Origin: Collinsella aerofaciens | Lineage (GTDB): Bacteria; Actinomycetota; Coriobacteriia; Coriobacteriales; Coriobacteriaceae | Length of the DNA: 64,000 bases | Assembly (NCBI RefSeq): GCF_028209625.1 | Contig: NZ_JAQLDU010000002.1 | Location: 62,001-126,000, forward strand | Reading direction: 5' to 3' | Part shown: positions 33,020 to 41,653 of the stretch, piece after piece | How the letters are laid out: every line of letters starts with the position of its first letter | Numbering within the stretch: position 1 is the first letter of the stretch | Translations under genes and position numbers: made by a program | Notes under the pieces: model-generated | Seen by the model: the letters and a program-made list of their open reading frames with translations, nothing else | Databases searched by the model: none | What the model was told of the DNA's origin: nothing

Positions 33020-34543
33020 TTACCTTACGTTGTCGTTCATCGCGAAGGAGTTCTTCATGGCGCAGCTCGTGGTGTAGAGCACCTTGCCCAACAGAGCATC
33101 GGTCTCCACCCGCACGCGCTCGGCAAACTCCTCGTTGGCGCGGGCGAGCTCGGCGGGCGCCTCGGCTTCGGGCAGCGCGGCCACGGCGGCATCGACGTCG
33201 TGAATCTGCTTGTGGCCCATGCCGCCGACCTTCTCCTGATAATCCTCGACCGCGCGACCGCACTCATGGAAGCGAACATCGGCCAAGGCACCGATCAGGC
33301 GGTTGGCCCAATAGAAATTCTCGGACGTCACGCGAGCCTGCGTGCCGGCATAGTACTCGGGCATGGTCTCGACATTGGCGTACAGCGGTACGAGCGCGTT
33401 AAACGAGTTGGAGCCAAACGCCATCCACTGCACGGCGCGATACGCCGGCTGCGCATAGGGGCGCAGCTGCAGCACGGCAAGCTGGCTGTTGCGGTTGATG
33501 CCGACGGGACGATAGGCGCCGCGCGTGGCGGGCGTGCCCTTGCTGCCGTAGCAGTCGTACTCCGTGCCCTGGTAGTGGCTCGAAAGCACGTACTTGATGT
33601 CCTCGATGGTCACCTTGCGCTCGGGCACGCGGCTCCAGGGAATGTCGTCGCTCTCGGGCGTGTAGTCGGCGTCGGGACCGTCCCACACATCGCTGGGGTT
33701 GAGGCAGCGCTGCATATACCAGGCGCGCGGCGTGTTGTAGACGTGATCGCTGTCGCTGTGCGAGCCAAAGGCCTCGCGCGGGTTAAAGACCGCGGCGGGA
33801 CCGTCACCCTCGACGCCCAGCGTTAGGTCCAGATGCCACTCTGCCATCCAGGAGCGCAGGTCGGCAGAGCACATGTGGTCGACCTGAGCGCCCTCGGCGT
33901 CGTCCAGGTCAAAGCTGTCAATACCCAGCTGGTTGGGCATGGTCACATAGGCGTCATCGGGCACGCGCTTGGCGATCCAGTGGTGGCCGCCGATGGTCTC
34001 GAGCCACCAGATCTCGTCAACGTCACTAAAGGCGATGCCATTGTTCTCGTAGGTGCCGTAGCGCTCGAGCAGGTCACCCAAAATACACACGCCGTCGCGG
34101 GCGGACTTGGCGTACGGCAGCACCAGGGTCACCATATCCTCCTCGCCCAGTCCGCCGGGCTGGGCCGGAACATAGCCGTCCTCGCCCTCGTTGCCCTTGG
34201 CGGGTACATAGTCCACGAGCGGATCGGCGCCGCGGACGCGCTCGTTGGTGGTGAGTGTCTCGGTTGCGGACATGCCAACATTGAGCTCGTTGAAGCCGGC
34301 CTCGGCCCAAATGCCATGGCCCGGGACAACGTCGGGGACGCTCGTGTAACGCATGGGGTTGTCGGGCAGCTCAACGGTCAGGTGGCTCAGGACACTCGTG
34401 TAGACACGCGGTTGCTCGTCGGGATGCACCACGCGCATGCGCTTGGGCTCAAACACCCCGTTGGACGAGTCCTCGTTGCGGGCGACAAGCGTCGACCCGT
34501 CGTAGCTCGCGTTCTTACCAACCAAAATCGTTGTGCACGGCAT
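33020..34543 (-). CDS. C69-family dipeptidase (PepD-like)
   Basis: 507-aa Ntn-type cysteine dipeptidase. The nucleophilic Cys is at position 3 (MPCTTILVGKNASYDGSTLVARNEDSS), so removal of the first two residues would expose it, as in PepD/C69 enzymes. Other landmarks are VPGHGIWAEAGFNELNVGMSATET, GIAFSDVDEIWWLETIGGHHWIAKRVPDD and TPATRGAYRPVGINRNSQLAVLQ. ATG 34543 has AAGGAGG 6 nt upstream. The role is degradation of dipeptides of broad specificity. It is a single gene with a 135-nt empty gap before the phasin-like start. Confidence 0.92.
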   Translation of the reverse strand: MPCTTILVGKNASYDGSTLVARNEDSSNGVFEPKRMRVVHPDEQPRVYTSVLSHLTVELPDNPMRYTSVPDVVPGHGIWAEAGFNELNVGMSATETLTTNERVRGADPLVDYVPAKGNEGEDGYVPAQPGGLGEEDMVTLVLPYAKSARDGVCILGDLLERYGTYENNGIAFSDVDEIWWLETIGGHHWIAKRVPDDAYVTMPNQLGIDSFDLDDAEGAQVDHMCSADLRSWMAEWHLDLTLGVEGDGPAAVFNPREAFGSHSDSDHVYNTPRAWYMQRCLNPSDVWDGPDADYTPESDDIPWSRVPERKVTIEDIKYVLSSHYQGTEYDCYGSKGTPATRGAYRPVGINRNSQLAVLQLRPYAQPAYRAVQWMAFGSNSFNALVPLYANVETMPEYYAGTQARVTSENFYWANRLIGALADVRFHECGRAVEDYQEKVGGMGHKQIHDVDAAVAALPEAEAPAELARANEEFAERVRVETDALLGKVLYTTSCAMKNSFAMNDNVR

Positions 34544-34630
34544 GCGCATCCTCCTTGAGCGAAGAAATCAAACGGCAACAGTGTATCGCTTCGGCGCAAA
34601 AAGGGCGAAACCACGGCCACAGCAACCCCT

Positions 34631-34860
34631 GTGTGCAAAAAATGCCAAATATGAGTACTGTCACCAATTTAGTAGCAGCTATTTTGCCGGGCGTGGGCGT
34701 CGAAAGTCTACATTTGTACAAAAGTTAGACTATGTAATTCCTCAAAGGTCCAATAAAATAGGCTCCCTATCGATACTAAATATCGTTAGAGAGCCAAAAT
34801 GACCTAAATTATATGTGACTAGCTTGGCAACAGTACTCATATTTGGCATTTTTTGCACAC
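34631..34860. mobile_element. 230-bp AT-rich MITE-like element with perfect 31-bp terminal inverted repeats
   Basis: Ends 34631-34661 and 34830-34860 are exact inverted repeats over 31 bp (left end GTGTGCAAAAAATGCCAAAT). The interior is AT-rich compared with the surrounding genome, has no ORF of note, and carries a hairpin (GGCTCCCTATCGATA with TATCGTTAGAGAGCC). It fills most of the 365-bp gap between the C69 dipeptidase start and the folD end. No clear target-site duplication was seen. Non-autonomous transposable element is the leading reading. Confidence 0.65.
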
Positions 34861-34908
34861 GGCGTGTCACGGGAGTATATATCTAACCCCCTAATCAGCC
34901 AAAAATGC

Positions 34909-35763
34909 CTAGTTCAATGCGCGCTCCGCCGCCTCGATCACGTGTTTGGCGAGAATCGCCGTCGTCACTGCGCCCACGCCGCCCGGCACGGGCGTGATGG
35001 CGCCAACAATCGGCTCCGCAGCATCAAAATCGACGTCGCCGACCAGCTTGCCGGCGGCCTCGTCCCAGTTAATACCCACGTCGATGATCGTCTGGCCCTC
35101 GCGAACCGCATCCGCGCCAATCGTACGCGCACGCCCAACCGCGGCAACAACAATGTCGGCAGAACGGCACTCGGCAGCCAAGTCGCGCGTATGCGTATGG
35201 CACGTCGTCACTGTGGCATTGCGAGCCGTAAGCATGGCGGCAACGGGACGGCCAATCACCAGCGATCGACCGACCGCCGCAACCTTGGTACCATCCAGCT
35301 CAACGCCGTAATGGTCCAGCAACGCCAACACGGCCTCAGCCGTGCAAGGAGCAAAGCCCACTCCACGACCCGAAAGCGTGGTAAGCAGCGAGGCCGGCGT
35401 CATGGAGTCAACATCCTTGGCGGGATCGAGCGCCGCGGCAACTGCATCCTCGTCAAGACCGGCAGGCAGCGGGCGAAACATCAGACAACCGTGAACAGTG
35501 GGGTCGGCATTGATGTCCTTAATAGCCGCCAGCAGCTCATCCTGCGAAACATCGGCAGGCAGCAATACGCGACGAGCTTCGATGCCCACCTTTTCGCAGC
35601 GCTTGAGTGCACCACGCTCGTAGGACAGGTCGTCCTCGCGCTCGCCCACGCGCACGATGGCCAGCGTCGGCACAACGCCGCGCTCGCGCAGGGCGGCGCA
35701 GCGAGCGACGAGCTCCTCGGTCAAAGCACGGGCAACAGGGGCCCCCTTGAGCAGCTCGGCCAT
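34909..35763 (-). CDS. folD: Methylenetetrahydrofolate dehydrogenase (FolD), cyclohydrolase residues altered
   Basis: 284-aa FolD fold. The NADP site is present (VAAVGRSLVIGRPVAAMLTARNATVTTCHTHT) and the C-terminus has PVPGGVGAVTTAILAKHVIEA. In the active-site helix, SYERGALKRCEKVGI has Tyr48 but Ala52 where bifunctional FolD has the catalytic Lys (human Lys56). In HGCLMFRPLP, Phe96 replaces the conserved Gln (human Gln100). The KDVD Asp is kept. This suggests dehydrogenase activity without cyclohydrolase activity. GAGGGG precedes ATG 35763; the gene starts 2 nt after fchA. Confidence 0.88.
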   Translation of the reverse strand: MAELLKGAPVARALTEELVARCAALRERGVVPTLAIVRVGEREDDLSYERGALKRCEKVGIEARRVLLPADVSQDELLAAIKDINADPTVHGCLMFRPLPAGLDEDAVAAALDPAKDVDSMTPASLLTTLSGRGVGFAPCTAEAVLALLDHYGVELDGTKVAAVGRSLVIGRPVAAMLTARNATVTTCHTHTRDLAAECRSADIVVAAVGRARTIGADAVREGQTIIDVGINWDEAAGKLVGDVDFDAAEPIVGAITPVPGGVGAVTTAILAKHVIEAAERALN

Positions 35764-35765
35764 GG

Positions 35766-36398
35766 CTATCCCCTCTTCCTGGCGGCATCTGCGGCACGGC
35801 GCGCCAGAGCATCGGCGCGCGGAAGCCACGTATCCAGCAGCTCATCGCACGCCGCCTCGAGCTCCTCGGCGCGGGCACGATCCTTCATAGACGTGGTGTT
35901 GGCGAAGAGTGTCAGGCTTGCGCCCTGCATGGCGGCGCGGCAGAATACGGCGCCGCACGCCACATCGGACAGCAGCTGTCGGGAGCCCTTGTCCGCCATG
36001 TCCTCGAGAAGCGCCAGCGCACGACCGCACGCATCCATAATGCGGTACGGCGGCATGGCCGCCACGTGCAGCGCATCCTGAATCGCGGCCGGTCGAGCCG
36101 GATCCTCGCGCGAAATACCGTACGCCGCAGACACCTGGCCGTACGCACGAACGTCCTCGGCGACCAGACCCACAAGTTCCTGTGCCAACTCGTCTGCCTG
36201 GGCGAATGCGCGCGTCAGATCGTCCGCGCGATCGGCAAGCGCGGGGTTCGTCGCGCCATAGCGAGCAACCATCCCGCACAGCGAGGCGCCCAGTGCTCCC
36301 ACAAACGCACTGGCGCTACCGCCGCCGGGAACGGGCTCGCGTGCAGCCAACGCCTCGGCAAACCCTCGGCAGGTTTTGTCCATCATCTCTTGGCTCAT
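35766..36398 (-). CDS. fchA: Methenyltetrahydrofolate cyclohydrolase (FchA, cyclodeaminase family)
   Basis: 210-aa all-helical protein of the FTCD cyclodeaminase/FchA family. The hallmark folate-site motif EPVPGGGSASAFVGALGASLCGMVA is at residues 21-45, followed by the DAYGQV-like DVRAYGQVSAAYGI segment and DVACGAVFCRAAMQGASLTLFAN. It would interconvert methenyl-THF and 10-formyl-THF. GAGGTG precedes ATG 36398. It is directly followed by folD, which has lost cyclohydrolase residues, so the pair splits the two reactions between two proteins. fhs (46746-48413) provides formyl-THF from formate. Confidence 0.88.
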   Translation of the reverse strand: MSQEMMDKTCRGFAEALAAREPVPGGGSASAFVGALGASLCGMVARYGATNPALADRADDLTRAFAQADELAQELVGLVAEDVRAYGQVSAAYGISREDPARPAAIQDALHVAAMPPYRIMDACGRALALLEDMADKGSRQLLSDVACGAVFCRAAMQGASLTLFANTTSMKDRARAEELEAACDELLDTWLPRADALARRAADAARKRG

Positions 36399-36444
36399 CG
36401 AAACACCTCTGCCCACCGCGCCGGCCACCATGGGCCGCACGCAT

Positions 36445-36486
36445 AATAAAAAATGGGACAACGACGCCAGGAAGCGGTTGTCCCAT
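36445..36486 (-). terminator. Rho-independent terminator of the zinc-ribbon protein gene
   Basis: Minus strand: AATGGGACAAC pairs with GTTGTCCCATT, followed by TTTTATTATG. It lies between the stop at 36584 and the fchA start. Confidence 0.85.
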
Positions 36487-36583
36487 TCATCGATCTTGTC
36501 CAAGCCAGTCTAGCCCATAAGACAAAGACTGTCAGGAGCTCTGGCTATCGGCGTTTCCGATTGCCGGCTATAGGCACGGATGC

Positions 36584-37435
36584 CTAGTCCACCTGAAACG
36601 TCGGCAACAGCGTGTCGATAATCTTCGACCCCATGTCGCGGTTCGCGGTCGAGCACTCCAAATGCGCCGTGGCAATTGTCGAATCCGTGACGATCGTCTT
36701 TTCGTAAATGATCGTATCGCCCTCGCGCCACGAAACCACGTACCAGTTGTCGCCCTCCGCGGTATAGAGGTCGGCCTTACCCGAGGTGTCCTCATCGACA
36801 AACATCTCGTGTGCAGTTTCGTCGTTAACGTTGACGTAGCCAGACAGGTTGATTACAAAGCCCGTCTCCGGATCCTCGTACCTTGTGCCACTGCCACTGG
36901 GAGTATCTTCCATCTCAAAACGATTGGGAATCGACATGCTATAAGGATGCATGTCGTTCGTGTACGTATGCACGTCGGTTAGGTAATCGTCCGAATCGCC
37001 CGAACCGTAGTATGCCGACTCGTCCTCGGGAACGGCCTCGTCATCGGACGACGAGGATTCCTTGGACTTGGACTTGTCGCTCTTCTTCTTGGCAGAAGAA
37101 TCTTTCTCGTCCGAAGACCCGGTATCGACCACCGAAATCTGAGTGCCGGAACTCTTTGACCCGTTGAGCACCGTAAGCGCAAACACCGTGCCGCCCCCAA
37201 GGAGTACCACGGCGGCACACGCCACCGCGATGACAATCGGAGCTTTGCTCTTAGGCTTTTGAGGCGCGGGCGCGACCGGCGGCATCGACTGGGTCAGGCC
37301 CGGGCCGGACGTGGGCGCAGAAGTCGGTGCGGCAGCCGTAGGCGTCGGCACGGAACCACCCGCCAGCGAGGCCCCACAGTGCGTACAAAACGTCGATCCA
37401 TCGGGAACTTGCTGTCCGCATTTTTGACAGAACAT
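36584..37435 (-). CDS. Zinc-ribbon membrane protein with extracellular domain
   Basis: 283 aa. Residues 1-25 form a cytoplasmic zinc ribbon (MFCQKCGQQVPDGSTFCTHC, two CxxC pairs). A Pro/Thr/Ala linker leads to a membrane helix (IVIAVACAAVVLLGGGTVFAL, about 67-87), then a Ser/Lys/Asp low-complexity stretch and a C-terminal domain with DMHPYSMSIPNRFEME...GFVINLSGYVN, which resembles lipoprotein-type beta domains. Its ECSTANRDMGSKIIDTLLPTF tail is like the PsbP/DUF1795-type stress proteins. Function unknown; sensing at the membrane is a guess. Confidence 0.7.
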   Translation of the reverse strand: MFCQKCGQQVPDGSTFCTHCGASLAGGSVPTPTAAAPTSAPTSGPGLTQSMPPVAPAPQKPKSKAPIVIAVACAAVVLLGGGTVFALTVLNGSKSSGTQISVVDTGSSDEKDSSAKKKSDKSKSKESSSSDDEAVPEDESAYYGSGDSDDYLTDVHTYTNDMHPYSMSIPNRFEMEDTPSGSGTRYEDPETGFVINLSGYVNVNDETAHEMFVDEDTSGKADLYTAEGDNWYVVSWREGDTIIYEKTIVTDSTIATAHLECSTANRDMGSKIIDTLLPTFQVD

Positions 37436-37561
37436 CGTTCGACCTTTCGTGGTTTAGCTTTTGTCACAGCCAAGTCTATACGCCCCCACCCAAGACGCTG
37501 TTGCGCAACATGGAAAAGTCGATGCTGAGCCGTGCCGTCCCATGCGCCCCGTGCCCCAAAC

Positions 37562-37580
37562 ATGGGACACATGGCCCACC
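37562..37580. repeat. 19-bp direct repeat upstream of first lipoprotein
   Basis: ATGGGACACATGGCCCACC, identical to 38503-38521 before the paralogous lipoprotein. The gap 37436-37776 otherwise shows no gene. Confidence 0.7.
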
Positions 37581-37776
37581 TTTCGAGACTCCCGGGCAGC
37601 ACAAGCTGGGGCATATCTATAGGTAAGGAACCCGTTGGGGCGCGGCCGAGCGACGGCCGCAAACAACGAACGGAGGTATCGCCGCACAGTACACAGAGAC
37701 ATCCGCCGCCAGCGCAATCAGTACCCCAACAACCCGCGGCGCCGTGATGTCATCGGCAGACAAGGAGGACGCCATC

Positions 37777-38376
37777 ATGAAGAAAAAGACCCTATCAATC
37801 CTTTCCCTCTGCATCGCCCTCTTTGCCGCGTTTGCCCTTGTCGGCTGCGGCGGGAGCGCATCGGGCGGCGGCAGCGCCCCCAAGAGCGAGAGCAAGGAAA
37901 AGGCCCCCGTCGCCAAGAAGACCGACTTCATCTGGTTTAAGGTCGAGATGCCCGAGGGCGTCGGCGTAAGTGACTCTGCCGGCAAGAATGCCGACAGGGT
38001 CCAGCTCACCTTCCCCGAAGATGAGAACGCCTCGGCCGATCGCTTTATCCCCGTTTGGAAAAAAGCGCTGACGGCCGAGGAATCCCACGCCGACCAGGCG
38101 GAAAAGAAGGGGGACACGTTCCAGTGGAAGGATGGCGGGTCCGTCGAGTATAACGGCAGGACGTGGCTCGTCGGAACATACGAGGACAACAGCGGCATCT
38201 CAACCATGCTTTTTACCGACGTTGAGCCGGGAAGCGTCTACGTCCTCATCTCGAACTTCGACCAGCACGAGAAAGAAGCCGAGGCGCTCCTCAACTCCAT
38301 CGAGTTCCCCGATGACATGGAAGAGGCAGTTTCCGAGGCACGCGAAGTCGAAATTTCGAGCATCGAGATCAAGTAA
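37777..38376 (+). CDS. Lipoprotein of unknown function, paralogue 1
   Basis: 199 aa with a type II signal: MKKKTLSILSLCIALFAAFALVGCGG, modified Cys24. A Ser/Gly/Lys linker is followed by a domain beginning KTDFIWFKVEMPEGVGVSDSAGKNADRVQLTF and ending FDQHEKEAEALLNSIEFPDDMEEAVSEAREVEISSIEIK. The same framework (TDFIWFKVExPEGV, GGSVxYNGxTW, TEYFTDVxxGSVYVxI) is found in the next gene, so the two arose by duplication. AAGGAGG lies 8 nt before ATG 37777. No catalytic motif is visible. Confidence 0.8.
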   Translation: MKKKTLSILSLCIALFAAFALVGCGGSASGGGSAPKSESKEKAPVAKKTDFIWFKVEMPEGVGVSDSAGKNADRVQLTFPEDENASADRFIPVWKKALTAEESHADQAEKKGDTFQWKDGGSVEYNGRTWLVGTYEDNSGISTMLFTDVEPGSVYVLISNFDQHEKEAEALLNSIEFPDDMEEAVSEAREVEISSIEIK

Positions 38377-38502
38377 CGGGGCACCCGCACGCGCCCCATT
38401 AAAACAACGGGCGCCCAACCCGGGGAGGGTCGACAGCACCGGCCCTCCCCTCTTTTGCGCCCGGACATATTGCCACTTGCCGGCGCAAATCCGGCCCCCA
38501 GA

Positions 38503-38521
38503 ATGGGACACATGGCCCACC
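38503..38521. repeat. 19-bp direct repeat upstream of second lipoprotein
   Basis: ATGGGACACATGGCCCACC, second copy, 72 nt before the paralogue's start. Confidence 0.7.
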
Positions 38522-38593
38522 CGAACGAGCCGCTCGCGCGTACAGTAAAGGCAAGTAATCCATGGGCGGTTACAGATCGAGGAGGACACGACC

Positions 38594-39187
38594 ATGAAAA
38601 AGAAGGCCTTTGCGATTCTCACCCTCTGCATCAGTCTCTTTGCCGCAGTTGCCCTGGTGGGTTGTGGCGGAAGCGGCGGCGCTACCGGCAGTGGCGGTGG
38701 CGGCGGAGCAGAAAAGCCAGCCGTGGATATGAGGACCGACTTCATCTGGTTTAAGGTCGAGGTCCCCGAGGGCGTCGAGATCACCAACGTTGCCGGCGAC
38801 ACGGCCGACAGGGCCCAGTTTAAGTTCACCGAGAGCGAGCACGCCAGCGACCGCTTCATCCCCGTCTTCGACTCTGACAAGAACGCTGACGAGCTGTTCG
38901 ACTACGAGGCCAAATGGAAGGCCAACTTTGAGTGGACCGAGAATGACCCCGTCAAGTACAACGGCAAGACTTGGCGCAACGCTTCCTACACGCACACGGG
39001 CGGCGTGACGACCGAGTACTTCACCGACGTTGACGGCGGCAGCGTGTACGTGCGCATCGACAATGTCGAAGAGCACAAGGACGCCGTCGAGACCATGATG
39101 AAGTCCCTGGAGTTTGCCGACGACATCGCCAAGGCCAAGACCGAGGCCATGGACGTTAAGCTCGACGATATCGAGATCAAGCGCTAA
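38594..39187 (+). CDS. Lipoprotein of unknown function, paralogue 2
   Basis: 197 aa with signal MKKKAFAILTLCISLFAAVALVGCGG, lipidated Cys24, Gly-rich linker, then DMRTDFIWFKVEVPEGVEITN and a C-terminal EFADDIAKAKTEAMDVKLDDIEIK. Clearly homologous along its length to the preceding gene. GAGGAGG lies before ATG 38594. A terminator follows at 39225-39263. Probably a surface-exposed binding or stress protein; no specific function is indicated. Confidence 0.8.
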   Translation: MKKKAFAILTLCISLFAAVALVGCGGSGGATGSGGGGGAEKPAVDMRTDFIWFKVEVPEGVEITNVAGDTADRAQFKFTESEHASDRFIPVFDSDKNADELFDYEAKWKANFEWTENDPVKYNGKTWRNASYTHTGGVTTEYFTDVDGGSVYVRIDNVEEHKDAVETMMKSLEFADDIAKAKTEAMDVKLDDIEIKR

Positions 39188-39224
39188 AGCTCCAACGGCA
39201 TGCAGCAGCGCCGTTTTAGCTCAG

Positions 39225-39263
39225 CCGGGATGCAAGGTGCGACTCCTTGCATCCCGGTTTTTT
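39225..39263 (+). terminator. Rho-independent terminator
   Basis: CCGGGATGCAAGG-tgcgact-CCTTGCATCCCGG followed by TTTTTT. Confidence 0.93.
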
Positions 39264-39281
39264 GTGTTCGAAAGCGCCCGG

Positions 39282-39551
39282 TCACATCACCATATTGAGC
39301 ACGTTGACGAATTCCTGCGCCCTCGCGTGACTGCTGAGGCTAAAGACACAGGCAGTCAACAGCCTGTTACGCAGAAAAACGTCGCGGCCCTTGATCCTGT
39401 TGACCCCCGTGATGTCCTTAAGGTAGACAATCTCGGTGTGCTTGCCGCCGAAAGCGCCCTTCTTGAGCACCTCGATACGGTTAGGGTAAATTTTGACGTC
39501 TTTAAACCTACCCGAACCCTTGTCCTGAAACAGCAAGGTGTTGTTGTCCAT
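39282..39551 (-). CDS. Small PH-domain-like protein, 89 aa
   Basis: Sequence MDNNTLLFQDKGSGRFKDVKIYPNRIEVLKKGAFGGKHTEIVYLKDITGVNRIKGRDVFL... followed by a C-terminal helix (HARAQEFVNVLNMV) has the strand-rich then helix pattern of short bacterial PH-like domains. Start at ATG 39551 is supported by GGGAGTG upstream; ATG 39566 or 39596 are possible. It converges on the lipoprotein terminator. Function unknown. Confidence 0.65.
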   Translation of the reverse strand: MDNNTLLFQDKGSGRFKDVKIYPNRIEVLKKGAFGGKHTEIVYLKDITGVNRIKGRDVFLRNRLLTACVFSLSSHARAQEFVNVLNMVM

Positions 39552-39716
39552 GCGTGTCACTCCCATGGGGTTCGCTAAAACTGCCTCTATGGTCACATTT
39601 TAGTCACCGCAAGGCTCCCATGCGAAGGTGCCAGACAGCACAGCAATTCGTGTCCGCGCGAGGCTTTAAACTAAATGCGATAAAGATGCATTCCATAAGA
39701 GGAAAGTGGGGCGACA

Positions 39717-40769
39717 GTGATGGGCGAACTGGTAAACCGTGGAGAATCGGCAATCGTGCCAGAAGTTTTTTACAAGCAGGTTTCCTCGATTCTCAACGCC
39801 GCTCGCGACAAGGCCTATACCGCCGTTAACTTTGCGATGGTTGAGGCATATTGGGAAATCGGCAAGAGCATTGTTGATGAACAGGGCGGAGAGGAGCGCG
39901 CAGCATATGGAGAGGCATTGATTGCAGGCCTCTCCAGAAGGCTTACCGCGGATTTCGGAAGAGGCTTTGGCATCGCAAACCTTCGCAATATGCGTCAGTT
40001 CTTTCTTGCGTTTCCAATTCGCGACGCACTGCGTAGCGAATTGAGCTGGACTCATTACCGCAGGTTGATGCGCATTCCCGACCCTGATGCTCGCGCCTGG
40101 TACATGAACGAATGCGCCGATTCTCGTTGGAGCACGCGTCAGCTCGAGCGTCAGATCAACACCATGTTCCGCGAGCGCCTGCTTGCCAGCAAGGACAAGG
40201 AGGCCGTCACCCAGGAAATCCAAGAGAGCGCCCCGGCTCGTCGCCCCGAGGATATCATCCGCGATCCATATGTACTGGAGTTTTTAGGTTTCTCGGACGA
40301 TACTGCGTTTCGCGAGAGCGATCTAGAGCAGGCGCTCATCACGCATCTTCAGAAGTTCCTGCTGGAGCTTGGCCGTGGTTTCGCTTTCGAGGCGCGCCAA
40401 AAGCGCATCACCTTTGATGGGCGCCATTTCTATATTGACCTTGTGTTTTACAACTATCTGATGCGCTGCTTCGTGCTCATCGACCTTAAGACGGACGATC
40501 TTACGCATCAGGACCTGGGCCAGATGCAAATGTACGTGAACTACTACACGCGCGAGCTCATGAACGAAGGCGACAATCCGCCTATAGGCATCGTGCTCTG
40601 CGCGGACAAAAGCGACTCGATTGTCGAGTACACGCTGCCCGAAGACAACGACCAAGTGTTTGCCGCCAAATACTTGCCGTATCTTCCAAGCAAGGAAGAG
40701 CTGGCGCGCGAGCTGAGTGCCGAGTACCGCGCCATCAACGAAGCGACTAATGGCGAAGCGCAAGGGTAG
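39717..40769 (+). CDS. DUF1016 / YhcG-family PD-(D/E)XK nuclease
   Basis: 350 aa. The N-terminal DUF1016_N region (YTAVNFAMVEAYWEIGKSIVDEQ, YGEALIAGLSRRLTADFGRGFGIANLRNMRQFF) is followed by the nuclease domain: FEARQKRITFDGRHFYIDLVFYNYLMRCFVLIDLK with the D-x(n)-DLK-type catalytic residues, and a late QDLGQMQMYVNYYTREL. Relatives occur in variable genomic islands, often beside restriction or toxin genes, and are predicted endonucleases. The start is GTG 39717 or ATG 39720 after GTGGGG. It heads a cluster of accessory-looking genes. Confidence 0.88.
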   Translation: MMGELVNRGESAIVPEVFYKQVSSILNAARDKAYTAVNFAMVEAYWEIGKSIVDEQGGEERAAYGEALIAGLSRRLTADFGRGFGIANLRNMRQFFLAFPIRDALRSELSWTHYRRLMRIPDPDARAWYMNECADSRWSTRQLERQINTMFRERLLASKDKEAVTQEIQESAPARRPEDIIRDPYVLEFLGFSDDTAFRESDLEQALITHLQKFLLELGRGFAFEARQKRITFDGRHFYIDLVFYNYLMRCFVLIDLKTDDLTHQDLGQMQMYVNYYTRELMNEGDNPPIGIVLCADKSDSIVEYTLPEDNDQVFAAKYLPYLPSKEELARELSAEYRAINEATNGEAQG

Positions 40770-40832
40770 CAGCACGTTGCGACCGATACCCCCGACGGCG
40801 TTTCATATCCCCCGACATAAGAGGAGCGCTCC

Positions 40833-41621
40833 ATGACAGACAGACCGAAAACGACACTGCGCGACTGCATCTATGGGCTTGCCGTCGGCGACGCGCTGGG
40901 CGTTCCCTACGAGTTCAGGCCCCGCGGCACATTCGAATGCACCGACATGATCGGCTACGGCACGCATGGGCAGCCCGACGGCACCTGGAGCGACGACACG
41001 TCCATGACGCTTGCTACCTGCGACTCGATTAGGGAGCTCGGGCACATCGACACCGCGGACATGCGCGACAAGTTCGTCGGCTGGATTGCCCGTGACGAGT
41101 ATACAATCGACGGCGTTTTCGATTACGGCGGCACAACCGCCCGCGCCTTGCACACCGGCAAAGGAGGCTCCGGCGAGCGCGACAACGGCAACGGATCGCT
41201 CATGTGCATCGCGCCCCTGGCGTTCACCGATGCGACAGACGAAGAGGTCAGCGAGGTCTCCGCGATTACGCACGCCCACAGAACGTCAACCGATGCATGC
41301 GTCATATTTGTCGAGCTGATGAGGACCGTGATGAACGACGCGCTCCCCTCGTGGGCACTCCACCTGAAAGGCGTGCCTGAGCACGAAATCAGGTCTGGCG
41401 GCTTCGTGCTTGACACGCTTAAGGCTGCCGCCTGGTGCTTTGTGAACACCAACAGCTACGAAGAATGCGTGCTTGCCGCCGTCAACCTAGGCGACGACGC
41501 CGACACCACCGCAGCCGTCGCCGGCGCGCTCGCAGGCACGGCATACGGCATCGACGCCATCCCGCAGGAGTGGGTCGACACCCTGCGCGGTAAAGAGTTG
41601 ATTGAGAGCTGCCTGTTTTAG
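40833..41621 (+). CDS. ADP-ribosylglycohydrolase-family protein (DraG-like)
   Basis: 262 aa. The dinuclear metal site is visible in two halves: DGTWSDDTSMTLATCDSI (WSDDT, residues ~51-56) and NLGDDADTTAAVAGALAGTAYG near the C-terminus. The N-terminal LRDCIYGLAVGDALGVPYEFRPRGTF and HAHRTSTDACVIFVEL are also typical. Such enzymes remove ADP-ribose from arginine or other acceptors. No partner ADP-ribosyltransferase is in the window. AGAGGAG precedes ATG 40833; the gene follows the DUF1016 gene by 63 nt on the same strand. Confidence 0.9.
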   Translation: MTDRPKTTLRDCIYGLAVGDALGVPYEFRPRGTFECTDMIGYGTHGQPDGTWSDDTSMTLATCDSIRELGHIDTADMRDKFVGWIARDEYTIDGVFDYGGTTARALHTGKGGSGERDNGNGSLMCIAPLAFTDATDEEVSEVSAITHAHRTSTDACVIFVELMRTVMNDALPSWALHLKGVPEHEIRSGGFVLDTLKAAAWCFVNTNSYEECVLAAVNLGDDADTTAAVAGALAGTAYGIDAIPQEWVDTLRGKELIESCLF

Positions 41622-41653
41622 GGCGCCATTCAAGAAATAAGGCAGGAGGCATC

